A program made the position numbers and the translations under genes. A DNA stretch of 19,770 bases from UBA2137 sp037968575 (GTDB lineage Bacteria > Pseudomonadota > Alphaproteobacteria > Micavibrionales > Micavibrionaceae): NCBI GenBank assembly GCA_037968575.1, contig JBBKVR010000050.1, forward strand, positions 1-19,770. Reading direction: 5' to 3'. Shown piece by piece: positions 6,721 through 14,953 of the stretch (within the stretch, counting starts at the first letter, position 1; every line of letters starts with the position of its first letter). The notes beneath the pieces are model-generated. The model did not search any database. It was not told where the DNA came from and was given only the letters and a program-made list of their open reading frames with translations.

Positions 6721-7938
6721 GACTATGAGAGCTTTTTTGCTGATAAAATTGATGCCCTCCATAACGAAGGGCGATATCGTGTCTTTACTCCCATAGCACG
6801 CCAAAAAGGCAACTTTCCACGAGCACTTTATCATTCCCCCAATGGTCAAAAGAAAGAAGTTACACTCTGGTGCAGTAATGACTATTTAGGGATGGGACAA
6901 AATCCTGTTGTCATTAATGCTATGCATGATGCCATAGATAATTATGGATCTGGTGCAGGCGGAACGCGCAATATCAGTGGTACATCCCCTTTACATGAAC
7001 AGTTGGAGGCAAGTGTTGCTGACCTTCACCAAAAACAGGCAGGCCTTATTTTTTCATCTGGATATACTGCCAATCAAGGGGCATTAGGTGTTTTAGCGTC
7101 TCTACTCCCTGAATGTATTATCTTCTCGGACGAGAAAAACCATGCCTCAATGATACATGGCATGAAAGACAGTCGTGCCAAAATCGAAATCTTTAAACAC
7201 AATGATGCCAATCACCTTGAAAATCTTTTGAAGCAATATCCAGCTTCACAAGCCAAAATCATTGCCTTTGAATCTGTTTACTCAATGGACGGCGATATAG
7301 CCCCTCTCAAAGAATTTTGTGATTTAGCAGAAAGATATAATGCCCTTACTTATTTAGATGAGGTTCATGCTGTTGGGCTTTATGGGGCAATAGGTGGTGG
7401 AATCGCCGAACAAGAAAACTTACTTCACCATATTGATGTTATCGAAGGTACATTTGGTAAAGCTTACGGCGTGATGGGCGGATTTGTCACGGGAAGTAAT
7501 ATAATTATCGATACAATTCGTTCCTATGCTTCATCGTTTATTTTTACAACATCCCTGCCTCCCGCAGTTTTAGCTGGAGCACTCGCAAGTGTCGAATACC
7601 TCAAAATTTCATCGATTGAACTTATCCGTATGCAAAGCAATGTTATGCGATTTAAAAAAGGGCTAGAAAAAGCAGGGTTACCTTATCTGCAAGGCTCAAG
7701 TCACATCGTACCTTTAATTGTCGGAGAACCAACGTGCTGCAAACTTTTGACAGACGAATTGCTCAACAAATACTCTATCTATGCCCAGCCCATAAATTAC
7801 CCGACTGTTCCACGTGGGACAGAGCGTATGCGTCTTACTGCGACGGCAACACATACACATGATGATATTGATAATTTTGTGAACATTCTGGCAGATCTAT
7901 ACGCTGAAAATCATATTCAATTGGCACAAACAGCCTGA
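6718..7938 (+). CDS. hemA: 5-aminolevulinate synthase
   Basis: HemA condenses glycine with succinyl-CoA, using pyridoxal phosphate, to make 5-aminolevulinate, the first step of haem synthesis by the Shemin pathway. That pathway is typical of Alphaproteobacteria. The 406-residue protein keeps the fold-type I aminotransferase residues at the positions known from Rhodobacter capsulatus: His142, Asp214 and His217 (in LDEVHAVGLYG) and the PLP-binding Lys248 (GTFGKAYGVMGG). The N-terminal CSNDYLGMG and the glycine-rich GSGAGGTRNISGT (77-89) are also diagnostic, and they separate it from KBL and BioF relatives. AGGG lies 9 nt before the ATG inside a repeat-rich leader described separately. It diverges from the PfkB kinase gene and ends 1 bp from the convergent regulator gene. 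Confidence 0.97.
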   Translation: MDYESFFADKIDALHNEGRYRVFTPIARQKGNFPRALYHSPNGQKKEVTLWCSNDYLGMGQNPVVINAMHDAIDNYGSGAGGTRNISGTSPLHEQLEASVADLHQKQAGLIFSSGYTANQGALGVLASLLPECIIFSDEKNHASMIHGMKDSRAKIEIFKHNDANHLENLLKQYPASQAKIIAFESVYSMDGDIAPLKEFCDLAERYNALTYLDEVHAVGLYGAIGGGIAEQENLLHHIDVIEGTFGKAYGVMGGFVTGSNIIIDTIRSYASSFIFTTSLPPAVLAGALASVEYLKISSIELIRMQSNVMRFKKGLEKAGLPYLQGSSHIVPLIVGEPTCCKLLTDELLNKYSIYAQPINYPTVPRGTERMRLTATATHTHDDIDNFVNILADLYAENHIQLAQTA

Positions 7939-7939
7939 G

Positions 7940-8536
7940 CTAAAACCCTAAACGTTCGCCCCAACTTTCAGCTTGTGCCAAACCCTTATCCAATGCTGCC
8001 ATTGTCTTGGACATATCAGCACTCTCTTCATTAATCCAAGTTCTTAGAGTTTTTAAATAAACACCTGTAAGTCCAATTATTTTTGCTGTTCCCTTAAGAC
8101 CTGAAGTGTTCTCGCCAACACCTTCCAAAACCCATGCCATTGAACGGCACAAATGGGGTAAAGAATAGAGAATTGTTTTAGGATCAAGCTTCATGGAATT
8201 CAAAATAGAGAGCACACCATCCCTATTATCTTCAATGACATCAAATCGTGCCATAATCAGCTCAAACAATTTGTCTCTCACAGATAGGTTTTTATCTTGG
8301 CTCTCAGCTTCTTTGAGCATTTCCTGATCGATAATTGCCCCATACGCTCCAAGAATATCGGACTTCTCGTCAAAATATTCCCGCATGTGAGACAGCGAAC
8401 CCTCAGCTTTGTCAGCAATATCTTCTAAATTTATCATTTCCCAAGGCATATCAGCCGCTAAGGCTAGAGAAGCATCGACATACTCTCTACGCGTGGGTAG
8501 TTTTTTATCTAATATTTTTGTAACTTTTTTAGCCAT
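7940..8536 (-). CDS. TetR-type transcriptional regulator (AcrR-like)
   Basis: The 198-residue protein starts with a basic segment, followed by a helix-turn-helix-like region (about 15-60) in which INLEDIADKAEGSLSHMREYFDEKSDIL takes the place of the TetR recognition helices and the conserved Tyr-Phe-x-x-Lys. The C-terminal helical domain includes LPHLCRSMAWVLEG and TMAALDKGLAQAE, seen in alphaproteobacterial TetR-like proteins that are sometimes compared with COQ9. Regulation of the divergent adenosine kinase gene or of itself is plausible from position, but not shown. I chose ATG 8536 because AAGGGA lies about 11 nt upstream and the longer frame to 8692 encodes nothing TetR-like. A two-codon ATG-GCT-TGA reading frame lies just upstream. 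Confidence 0.78.
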   Translation of the reverse strand: MAKKVTKILDKKLPTRREYVDASLALAADMPWEMINLEDIADKAEGSLSHMREYFDEKSDILGAYGAIIDQEMLKEAESQDKNLSVRDKLFELIMARFDVIEDNRDGVLSILNSMKLDPKTILYSLPHLCRSMAWVLEGVGENTSGLKGTAKIIGLTGVYLKTLRTWINEESADMSKTMAALDKGLAQAESWGERLGF

Positions 8537-8599
8537 TTCAAGCCATTTCCCTTGGACTTCACTCTCAATTTGTTTATGACAGAAGAACCTATGACAGAA
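8531..8599. repeat. Two direct-repeat pairs in the TetR / kinase divergent promoter
   Basis: AGCCATTTC is repeated at 8531-8539 and 8541-8549, straddling the start codon of the TetR-type gene. TATGACAGAA is repeated exactly at 8575-8584 and 8590-8599, 25 bp before the kinase start. Direct repeats at 10- and 15-bp periods in an 87-bp divergent promoter next to a regulator gene are candidate operator sites. No -35/-10 pair could be assigned with confidence. Confidence 0.4.
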
Positions 8600-8623
8600 C
8601 ACATGAATTTTAAAGGATAAATT

Positions 8624-9634
8624 ATGACTTCCGACCAAGCTCAATATGACCTTCTCGTGATTGGCAACGCTATCGTTGATGTGCTTGCACAAACAACAGA
8701 TGACTTCGTATTAGCTCAGGCCAAACACGGTGTAGAAAAAGGCAGAGTTTCGCTGATTGACGCTGAAAGAGCAGAACATATATATAGCCAGCTCACAAAA
8801 ACAACAACGGTTTCCGGTGGTTCAGGGGCTAATACTGCTGTTTGCTGTAGTGTGTTAGGTGGCAAAACTGCCTATATAGGAAAAGTTGCTGATGATAGCT
8901 TAGGCAACGCTTTCCGCAAAGGTATGGAAGAAAGTAACATCCACTACACTACGCCAGACCTGACAGAAGGCCCAGCGACTGCCCAATGTATAGTTCTTAT
9001 TACACCAGATGCAGAGCGTACAATGAATACATATCTAGGTGCTTGTATTACGCTTGGTCCTGAAGACATTAACGAAGAGCTTATTAAAAATTCAAAGGTA
9101 ACTTACCTTGAAGGTTATCTCTTTGATCCTCCTTATGCTAAAGAGGCTTTCTATAAGGCTGCAAAGATTACTAAGGAAGCCAATAAAAAACTTGCCCTAA
9201 CCCTTTCTGATCCATTCTGTGTTCAGCGACACAGACAGGATTTTCAAAACTTAATCGAAAACAGCATTGATATTCTTTTTGCCAATGAAGAAGAAATTTG
9301 TTCACTGTATGAATGTGGGTTGGAAGAGGCTATGAAAGCTGTGAAAGATAAATGTGATATTGTAGCAGTCACGCGAAGCGAAAAAGGCTCTATTATTCTT
9401 GCGGGCAACGAACGCATTGAAATTGATGCTGTTACCCCAGCGTGCCTTATTGATAGCACTGGAGCTGGCGATGCTTACGCCGCAGGTTTTCTTTATGGCT
9501 ACACACAAGGTTTAGACTTGGAAACGTGTGGGAATTTAGGTTCTGCTGCTGCCTCTGAAATCATTGCCGCCATTGGTCCTCGTCCACAAGAAAGCTTTGT
9601 GGCACGGGTTAAGAACTTAAGTCACGCTGCATAA
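8624..9634 (+). CDS. Adenosine kinase-like PfkB family sugar kinase
   Basis: The 336-residue protein is a PfkB kinase of the adenosine-kinase-like branch common in Alphaproteobacteria. It shows GNAIVDVL at the N-terminus, SGGSGANTA (64-72), the lid and substrate region through GYLFD (164-168), NEEE (221-224) and the intact catalytic motif DSTGAGDAYAAGF (277-289) with Asp283. It probably phosphorylates adenosine or a related nucleoside or sugar with ATP in the cytoplasm; the substrate is inferred from the family. AAAGGA lies 6 nt upstream of the ATG. It diverges from a TetR-type gene and overlaps the convergent macro-domain gene by 26 bp. An adenosine kinase facing an ADP-ribose-binding fold hints at a nucleotide-salvage theme, but that is speculation. 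Confidence 0.88.
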   Translation: MTSDQAQYDLLVIGNAIVDVLAQTTDDFVLAQAKHGVEKGRVSLIDAERAEHIYSQLTKTTTVSGGSGANTAVCCSVLGGKTAYIGKVADDSLGNAFRKGMEESNIHYTTPDLTEGPATAQCIVLITPDAERTMNTYLGACITLGPEDINEELIKNSKVTYLEGYLFDPPYAKEAFYKAAKITKEANKKLALTLSDPFCVQRHRQDFQNLIENSIDILFANEEEICSLYECGLEEAMKAVKDKCDIVAVTRSEKGSIILAGNERIEIDAVTPACLIDSTGAGDAYAAGFLYGYTQGLDLETCGNLGSAAASEIIAAIGPRPQESFVARVKNLSHAA

Positions 9635-10151
9635 GCGAGAGCATTTTCTCTTCATAAGCTCTGTAAGTCTCTACTTCTTTGCAGACAATACGCACATCAC
9701 CCAATGGCGGTTGCATGTTCTCGGCAATTGCACACAAAGCAATTCGTGCAGCTCTTAATTGTGGAAACCCTTTCCGTCCCGCTCCTAGCGAGGGAAAAGC
9801 TAGTGAGCTTATCCCCTCCTGAACAGCGAGTTTTGTTGCATTTTTATAACCACGCGCCAAAAGCTGGTCTTCTGCATTAAACCCACCTTCCCATTTTGGT
9901 AGAATAATAATAACCAATTTATCTACAGGTGCTCCAAAAGCTGGTGTCACAAACGCCTGCCCTTCTTTTGGTTGGTGAATGTTGTCCAAAACATATTCGT
10001 CCAACTCTTTACCTACTGTTGCCATTATTGATTGGTTGAGTGCACCACCCCACTCCATTTCAGGTGATAGAAATGTAACCCACGCATCAACATCGGTGAC
10101 ATTAAGCAACTGCCCTTGGGTTAATTTAATTTTTGGTAGGTTTTTTCTCAT
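9609..10151 (-). CDS. Macro-domain protein with atypical ADP-ribose site
   Basis: The 180-residue protein is a single macro domain. It starts IKLTQGQLLNVTDVDAWV (8-25), has a GGALNQSIMATVGKEL stretch (35-50) where macro domains carry GGGVAGAI-----G--L, and has AFPSLGAGRKGFP (118-130) in place of the usual phosphate-binding FPAISTGxxGYP. The conserved Asn pair after VDAIVNAAN is missing: here WVTFLSPEM follows VDA. In MacroD-type hydrolases those asparagines help de-ADP-ribosylation, so this protein may bind a nucleotide without that activity. It overlaps the convergent adenosine-kinase-like gene by 26 bp, and only 24 bp separate its start from the divergent binding-protein gene. No good ribosome binding site precedes the ATG. 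Confidence 0.8.
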   Translation of the reverse strand: MRKNLPKIKLTQGQLLNVTDVDAWVTFLSPEMEWGGALNQSIMATVGKELDEYVLDNIHQPKEGQAFVTPAFGAPVDKLVIIILPKWEGGFNAEDQLLARGYKNATKLAVQEGISSLAFPSLGAGRKGFPQLRAARIALCAIAENMQPPLGDVRIVCKEVETYRAYEEKMLSLMQRDLSS

Positions 10152-10175
10152 TGGTTTTAGTCTATATCTAAAGTT

Positions 10176-11885
10176 ATGAAATTTACGCTAATAATTTTCT
10201 TTCTTTTCACGCTTATTTTTCCTGTTTCAGCTTTTGCGGAAATTGACGGACTTGGAGACGGTTTGGCCATGCATGGTACTCCAAAATACGCTGGCGATGC
10301 CTCTCATCTTGATTACGTGAACCTCGCAGCACCAAAAGGAGGCATATTAAAGCAAGCTATTATTGGCACTTTTGATTCCCTCAATCCTTTCGCACTAAAA
10401 GGTAAAGCTGCTCAAGGCCTTCATCTCACCTATGATCGTTTGATGCAGCGCGTCTGGGATGAACCTTTCACTCTTTACCCACTCATTGCCCTTGAGGCTA
10501 TTGTTGCCGATGACAGGTCATCTATTACATTTAGGCTAAACCTCGATGCAAAATTTAATAACGGAGAATCCATTACAGCTGATGATGTACTCTTTTCGTA
10601 TGAAACTCTAAAGTCAAATGGTCGTCCAAACATGCGTCGTGTTTATCAACTGGCTAAAAAAGCTGAAAAAATCGATGCTAATAAAGTCAAATTTACTTTT
10701 AGTGAAGGTTATGATCAAGAAACGGCGATGATATTTGCCATGATGCCCGTACTTTCCAAAAAATACTGGCAGGACAAAACGTTTGATAGTTCGACTCTTA
10801 AAATTCCTGTTACCAGCGGACCATACAAAATTGAGAGTATTGAGCCGGGGCGCAAAATCACTTACATACGCGACCCAAACTATTGGGCAAATGATAAAGC
10901 CATTACAAGTGGACACTATAACTTTGATAAACTGGTTTACGATTACTTCCGTGATGACACGGTTGCACTCGAAGCCTTTCAAAAAGGCGATCTGGATTTA
11001 AGGCATGAATACGATATTCCTAAATGGGAAACATCTTATAAAAATTCAAATATTTATTCCAAACAGGCTTTCAAACATGGGCGTCCTGTTCGGATAGACT
11101 CACTTATCTTTAATACGCGTCGTAAACCTTTCAATGACATCCGCGTTCGTAAGGCTCTCAACTATGCCTTTGACGAAGATTGGGTAAACAGAAACCTCTA
11201 TTTCGGGAAACTTGAGCGTATTAAGAGTTATTACCAAAACTCAGAATTAGCCTCACCTAAGAACAATAAAATTTGGCAACCCTCTTCAAATCTACCATTG
11301 CGCGAACGCCTCAAAAAAGCAGATGAACTTCTGACTAGTGCAGGTTTAACCGTTAAAAATGGAAAAAGATTACTACCCAGCGGAAAACTCTTTTCTTTCG
11401 AAATCTTAAGTGGTTCTCCTGAAAATGAAAAAATAGCACTTAACTTTGCACGTACTCTTAAACGACTTGGGGTTACTGCCACCATTCGAACCATGGATGC
11501 ATCGGCTTTTCGTGATCGTTTAAACGGCTATGAATTTGATATGGTTATCTATTACTGGCAGAACTCTCTGTCACCTGGGACAGAACAATATCTCTATTGG
11601 AGTTGTGAAGCAGCAGAATCCGATGGGCGTTGGAATTTTGCAGGCATTTGCGACGAAGAAATTGATACAACAGCAAAACAAATTCCTTTTGCTGAAAGTC
11701 GTGAAGATTTAGTGAGCGCGACACAGCGACTGGATAGGCTTTTACTCAATCATGTCATGACCATCCCTCTCTTTTATCTAGGCGAAGATTTAATCGCTGT
11801 GAAGAAAACGATTGGTTATCCAGATATTACCCCTCTTTACGGTCCTGTTGTAGAAACATGGTGGGATAGCTCATTAGAGAATTGA
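10176..11885 (+). CDS. Periplasmic solute-binding protein family 5, YejA-like
   Basis: The 569-residue protein has a clear Sec signal peptide with likely cleavage after Ala-Phe-Ala21. It continues with GLAMHGTPKYAGD and DYVNLAAPKGG, then GTFDSLNPFALKG, which are typical of YejA-type binding proteins of oligopeptide/microcin C ABC transporters. The SBP_bac_5 core follows, with DVLFSYETLKSNG and RKALNYAFDEDWVNRNLYFG. It should bind peptides or similar solutes in the periplasm for import. The permease and ATPase genes (yejBEF) are not adjacent, so they lie elsewhere or the protein shares another transporter. The start is set by the signal peptide; the ribosome binding site is weak, and the promoter must overlap the divergent macro-domain gene. 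Confidence 0.92.
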   Translation: MKFTLIIFFLFTLIFPVSAFAEIDGLGDGLAMHGTPKYAGDASHLDYVNLAAPKGGILKQAIIGTFDSLNPFALKGKAAQGLHLTYDRLMQRVWDEPFTLYPLIALEAIVADDRSSITFRLNLDAKFNNGESITADDVLFSYETLKSNGRPNMRRVYQLAKKAEKIDANKVKFTFSEGYDQETAMIFAMMPVLSKKYWQDKTFDSSTLKIPVTSGPYKIESIEPGRKITYIRDPNYWANDKAITSGHYNFDKLVYDYFRDDTVALEAFQKGDLDLRHEYDIPKWETSYKNSNIYSKQAFKHGRPVRIDSLIFNTRRKPFNDIRVRKALNYAFDEDWVNRNLYFGKLERIKSYYQNSELASPKNNKIWQPSSNLPLRERLKKADELLTSAGLTVKNGKRLLPSGKLFSFEILSGSPENEKIALNFARTLKRLGVTATIRTMDASAFRDRLNGYEFDMVIYYWQNSLSPGTEQYLYWSCEAAESDGRWNFAGICDEEIDTTAKQIPFAESREDLVSATQRLDRLLLNHVMTIPLFYLGEDLIAVKKTIGYPDITPLYGPVVETWWDSSLEN

Positions 11886-11944
11886 GCATGTATAAACAAA
11901 CTGTTATGGTATGTAAGATTTAACTGCTTTAAAGGATTCTCCTC

Positions 11945-12511
11945 GTGTCATATCGCCCCCTTGCAATTATTGTTGGTTCAATGCTTTTAACAACCACCGC
12001 CTGCCAATCTGTTGATTTGGAAGGCAGCCGTTTCTGGCAACGTGAAAAGACTAGCGAAGCTGTTTACCAGCGCGGACCAAAAGCACAACAAATGTTGCAA
12101 AGAGATATTGCACGCTGCACTTCGGAAATTCGTGAACTCACAAGACTTGGTGCAATTAAAAGTAGTTTTCCACCTGACCCAAGTCAGGGCGGTAGAAGCT
12201 CACAACCTTCCTATGCTTACCCGTCTTCTCAAGAAGGTAATCTTGCCACATGGGATACACCCGAACGTGATGGTTACCTCCTAGTCGAAAACGGTGACTA
12301 TTACGACTTTGAAGGCTGTATGATGGCTAAAGGTTGGGAACGTACTAAATTTGTTGATTACGACATTATTCGTCAATCTCGCGATGATTATGTCGAAGCG
12401 ATTGATGATTCAAAATATCGCTCAACACATGGTGGTCGTCCAAAACCTCCTCCAAGTGCGCGCAGTCAATCAACATATCGTACTGAAGACCGTTCTCAGT
12501 ATAACAACTAG
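11945..12511 (+). CDS. Putative lipoprotein of unknown function
   Basis: The 188-residue product begins with a hydrophobic signal ending in LTTTAC, a plausible lipobox with lipidated Cys20. A charged region with ARCTSEIRELTRLGAI (55-70), a Ser/Pro/Tyr-rich spacer and a conserved-looking domain ending ENGDYYDFEGCMMAKGWER (96-114) follow. The tail is hydrophilic and disordered. The paired Cys residues (57 and 106, approximately) could form a disulfide. I cannot assign a function. Translation starts at GTG with a strong AAAGGA 8 nt upstream (11931-11936). It follows the YejA-like gene after 59 bp on the same strand and ends 2 bp from the convergent glycosyltransferase gene. Confidence 0.8.
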   Translation: MSYRPLAIIVGSMLLTTTACQSVDLEGSRFWQREKTSEAVYQRGPKAQQMLQRDIARCTSEIRELTRLGAIKSSFPPDPSQGGRSSQPSYAYPSSQEGNLATWDTPERDGYLLVENGDYYDFEGCMMAKGWERTKFVDYDIIRQSRDDYVEAIDDSKYRSTHGGRPKPPPSARSQSTYRTEDRSQYNN

Positions 12512-12513
12512 AT

Positions 12514-13467
12514 TTACTTGTTTAAAAATTCTGTAACTGCTTCTTTGACTTTTTCAACACTCAAAGACGTCATAAGTGAATGGTCCAATGTTTTTGGATC
12601 ATACCCTTCAAAGTCAGTTAACTCTGCAAATGTTTGCGGCGTCGATACATAAGTCGCATTTTCGCCCCACGGCGCATAGAGATGTGGCCAACTTGCTCCA
12701 AATAAACCAACTGTAGGAATGCCTGCCGCAGCAGCCGAGTGCATTAGCCCTGAATCATTACCTATATAAAAATCGCAAAGAGACAAAATTGTTGCAGCAG
12801 TTCCTGGGTCAGTTTTTGCAACCACATCAATGCGTCTATTCTGCGGAATTGTCTTTAAGAGCTCTACCGCATTTTTTTCTTCCCCGGGGGCGGCAAGTAC
12901 AACAACATGTGCATCAGGAAAAAAGCCTTTATCAGAACGCAACCATTCCGTAATTTGGATAAAATTTTCGACTGGCCATGTTTTCCCAATCCAATTGGCT
13001 GTAGGTCCAACAGCAATGACGGGCTTTCTATGTTCTGAAATAAACGTTCTGGCTGTATCTATCTGTTTGCCTGTGTACCAGATTTTAGGTGTTGGAAGTG
13101 ATCTCAACTGCATAAGTTCAGCAAATTGTTCTACCTTATGTTTGTTCTTATCTATTTGAGAACCAAAGATATAACGTTTCTTTGCAAAAATGGCGCGAGA
13201 GACAATGCTATCGCGTAAATCGATAACAATGTCCCACCTCGTACCGATGACTTGTTTCCAGAGTTTGAACCAATGCCCGTGTCTCTTCTCTTTTTTAAGA
13301 ACAATTAATTTATCCAGATTTGGTAATCCCTTAAACAACGAGGATGGTAATGGACCACAAACAAGCGTAATCTCTGAACGCTTATATGTTTGGAGAATAT
13401 GGCTCAATAATCCTGTTGAAAGCACAGCATCGCCAATTCGTGTTGATGTAATAAATAATATTTTCAT
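12514..13467 (-). CDS. Glycosyltransferase family 9 (heptosyltransferase-like)
   Basis: This 317-residue protein has the twin Rossmann (GT-B) layout of family 9. The N-terminal MKILFITSTRIGDAVLSTGLL carries the acceptor-side Asp13. The C-terminal half has GPTANWIGKTWP and FYIGNDSGLMHSAAAAGIPTVGLFG, which form the nucleotide-sugar site. Members add ADP-heptose or similar sugars to the lipopolysaccharide inner core at the cytoplasmic face of the inner membrane. Whether this one uses heptose cannot be read from the sequence. I chose ATG 13467 because the peptide then starts like all relatives and AAGGGC lies just upstream; an ATG at 13503 would add 12 residues. It diverges from ygfZ. Confidence 0.9.
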   Translation of the reverse strand: MKILFITSTRIGDAVLSTGLLSHILQTYKRSEITLVCGPLPSSLFKGLPNLDKLIVLKKEKRHGHWFKLWKQVIGTRWDIVIDLRDSIVSRAIFAKKRYIFGSQIDKNKHKVEQFAELMQLRSLPTPKIWYTGKQIDTARTFISEHRKPVIAVGPTANWIGKTWPVENFIQITEWLRSDKGFFPDAHVVVLAAPGEEKNAVELLKTIPQNRRIDVVAKTDPGTAATILSLCDFYIGNDSGLMHSAAAAGIPTVGLFGASWPHLYAPWGENATYVSTPQTFAELTDFEGYDPKTLDHSLMTSLSVEKVKEAVTEFLNK

Positions 13468-13533
13468 TTTGCCCTTGTCAAAACGGCCTTTCATCCCAAT
13501 CATTACTCATACTTATAACTGAACGGTAGAATA

Positions 13534-14310
13534 ATGAACGACTCTTTTTTTGTAAAAGCTCCAATGCGCGGTCTGATTGAAATTGAAGGCCCTGACCGCT
13601 TTGATTTTCTTCAACGCCTTATCACCAATGATATTCACAAACTCAAAGAACAGTCCTCTATTTATGCATGCCTACTAACCCCCCCAGGTAAGTTTCTGCA
13701 CGACTTCTTTATTTCGGAAGGTCCAGACGTACTGTTGCTAGATTGTGAAGGCTTAGACAGAGCAGAAGAATTATACGAACGCCTAGCTAAATATAAGATG
13801 CGCGCCAATGTACGCGTATCAGTTGAACCTCGCTCACCTATATTCATATGTTTTGGCACAACACCGCGACCCGGTTATATGGATCCTCGTCATGAAGGAT
13901 TGGGCTGGCGATCATTCGTAAAACCTGAAGATGAAGATGTTGCTGAAGAGTCATTTGAGGTTTGGGACAGGTTACGCATTAAACTTGGTGTTCCTGATGG
14001 CTCGCGCGATGCACAGCTCGAAAAATCAACGCTCGAAGAGTTGAACATCGATAGGTTTAATGGTGTGTCCTATGAGAAAGGCTGTTTTGTTGGCCAAGAA
14101 CTGACCGCCCGCATGAAACATCGTGGACTTGCAAAAAAGCATCTCTACCCAGTTGAGGGTGAAGACCTTCCCTCACCTAACGAGGAAATCAAACGTGAGG
14201 GTAAAGTCATTGGTATTATGCGCTCAAACTGTAACCAGACAGGTTTAGCCCTGTTGAAAGACGAGGCAAAGGACCTTCTGGATGACCATCAAATACATCT
14301 TATGGGATAG
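13534..14310 (+). CDS. ygfZ: YgfZ/GcvT-like folate-binding protein for Fe-S cluster maintenance
   Basis: YgfZ proteins bind tetrahydrofolate and support the assembly or repair of some Fe-S enzymes, including MiaB in E. coli. The 258-residue protein resembles GcvT in its first 100 residues (IEIEGPDRFDFLQRLITNDI, 16-35). It carries the YgfZ hallmark KGCFVGQE (182-189) with the required Cys184, followed by TARMKHRG. The length is typical of the shorter alphaproteobacterial form. Its last 29 bp overlap the HAD phosphatase gene, so the two are probably co-transcribed. The 5' end is divergent from the glycosyltransferase gene across 66 bp, and the ribosome binding site is weak. Confidence 0.93.
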   Translation: MNDSFFVKAPMRGLIEIEGPDRFDFLQRLITNDIHKLKEQSSIYACLLTPPGKFLHDFFISEGPDVLLLDCEGLDRAEELYERLAKYKMRANVRVSVEPRSPIFICFGTTPRPGYMDPRHEGLGWRSFVKPEDEDVAEESFEVWDRLRIKLGVPDGSRDAQLEKSTLEELNIDRFNGVSYEKGCFVGQELTARMKHRGLAKKHLYPVEGEDLPSPNEEIKREGKVIGIMRSNCNQTGLALLKDEAKDLLDDHQIHLMG

Positions 14311-14953
14311 CGACAACACGCTTGTCGACACCAAAGAACACCATTGGCGCAAGCATATTGAGACCTTGCCTAGCTACGGCATTACACTTGATGACTCTTA
14401 CCGCGAGCGTATTTATACTAATAACGGCTCACAAAACTGGGACTGGTTAAATACCGATCTTGGTTTAAGTGAAGGTAAGCAAAACTACCTCGATAAAATC
14501 GACCAATGGTATTTCGACCATATCGAAGAAATCAAAATCCGATCTGGTGTTTTAGAAACACTCAAATTTTTTGAAGCCAAAAGCTATAAACAAGCCGTTG
14601 TGTCAAATGGACGTCGACGTTCTGTAATGAGTGCACTTGATGGCAAAAACCTAAGCCCCTATTTTGAATTCATTCTCTGCAAGGAAGATTACGAAGGACG
14701 GAAACCTGACCCAGCGCCGTACCTACACGCTCTTTCCAAAATGGAGGAAACAACAGGTGAAAAAATAGAACCCTCGTCTTGTCTTGTGATTGAAGATGAT
14801 CCTTTGGGTGTTAAATCGGGAAATCACGCAGGCATGGTAACCATTCACCGTCGCTTAAGCGAAGACCAAACCGTCCATACTCTTGCTGATTATACAGCCT
14901 TCACCGAGAGCAAATTCTTGGAAATCACTACCAAGGTAATTCCTGCCCTTTGA
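14282..14953 (+). CDS. HAD-superfamily hydrolase, subfamily IA
   Basis: The 223-residue protein has all four HAD motifs: nucleophile Asp9 and Asp11 in WDSDNTLVDT, Ser108 in VVSNGRR, Lys141 in GRKPDPAPY, and the acidic IEDDPLGVKSG (170-180). A helical cap lies between motifs I and II, as in phosphoglycolate phosphatase and beta-phosphoglucomutase relatives. It is probably a cytoplasmic phosphatase for a small phosphorylated metabolite; the substrate is unknown. AAAGGA lies 8 nt before the ATG, inside the end of ygfZ, and the reading frames overlap by 29 bp. The 3' end overlaps the convergent SDR gene by 26 bp. Confidence 0.9.
   Translation: MTIKYILWDSDNTLVDTKEHHWRKHIETLPSYGITLDDSYRERIYTNNGSQNWDWLNTDLGLSEGKQNYLDKIDQWYFDHIEEIKIRSGVLETLKFFEAKSYKQAVVSNGRRRSVMSALDGKNLSPYFEFILCKEDYEGRKPDPAPYLHALSKMEETTGEKIEPSSCLVIEDDPLGVKSGNHAGMVTIHRRLSEDQTVHTLADYTAFTESKFLEITTKVIPAL

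Noticed and set aside
8537..8692. N-terminal extension of the TetR-type protein across the divergent promoter
   Set aside because: The added residues are Cys/His-rich and not TetR-like, and the extension would overlap the divergent kinase gene.
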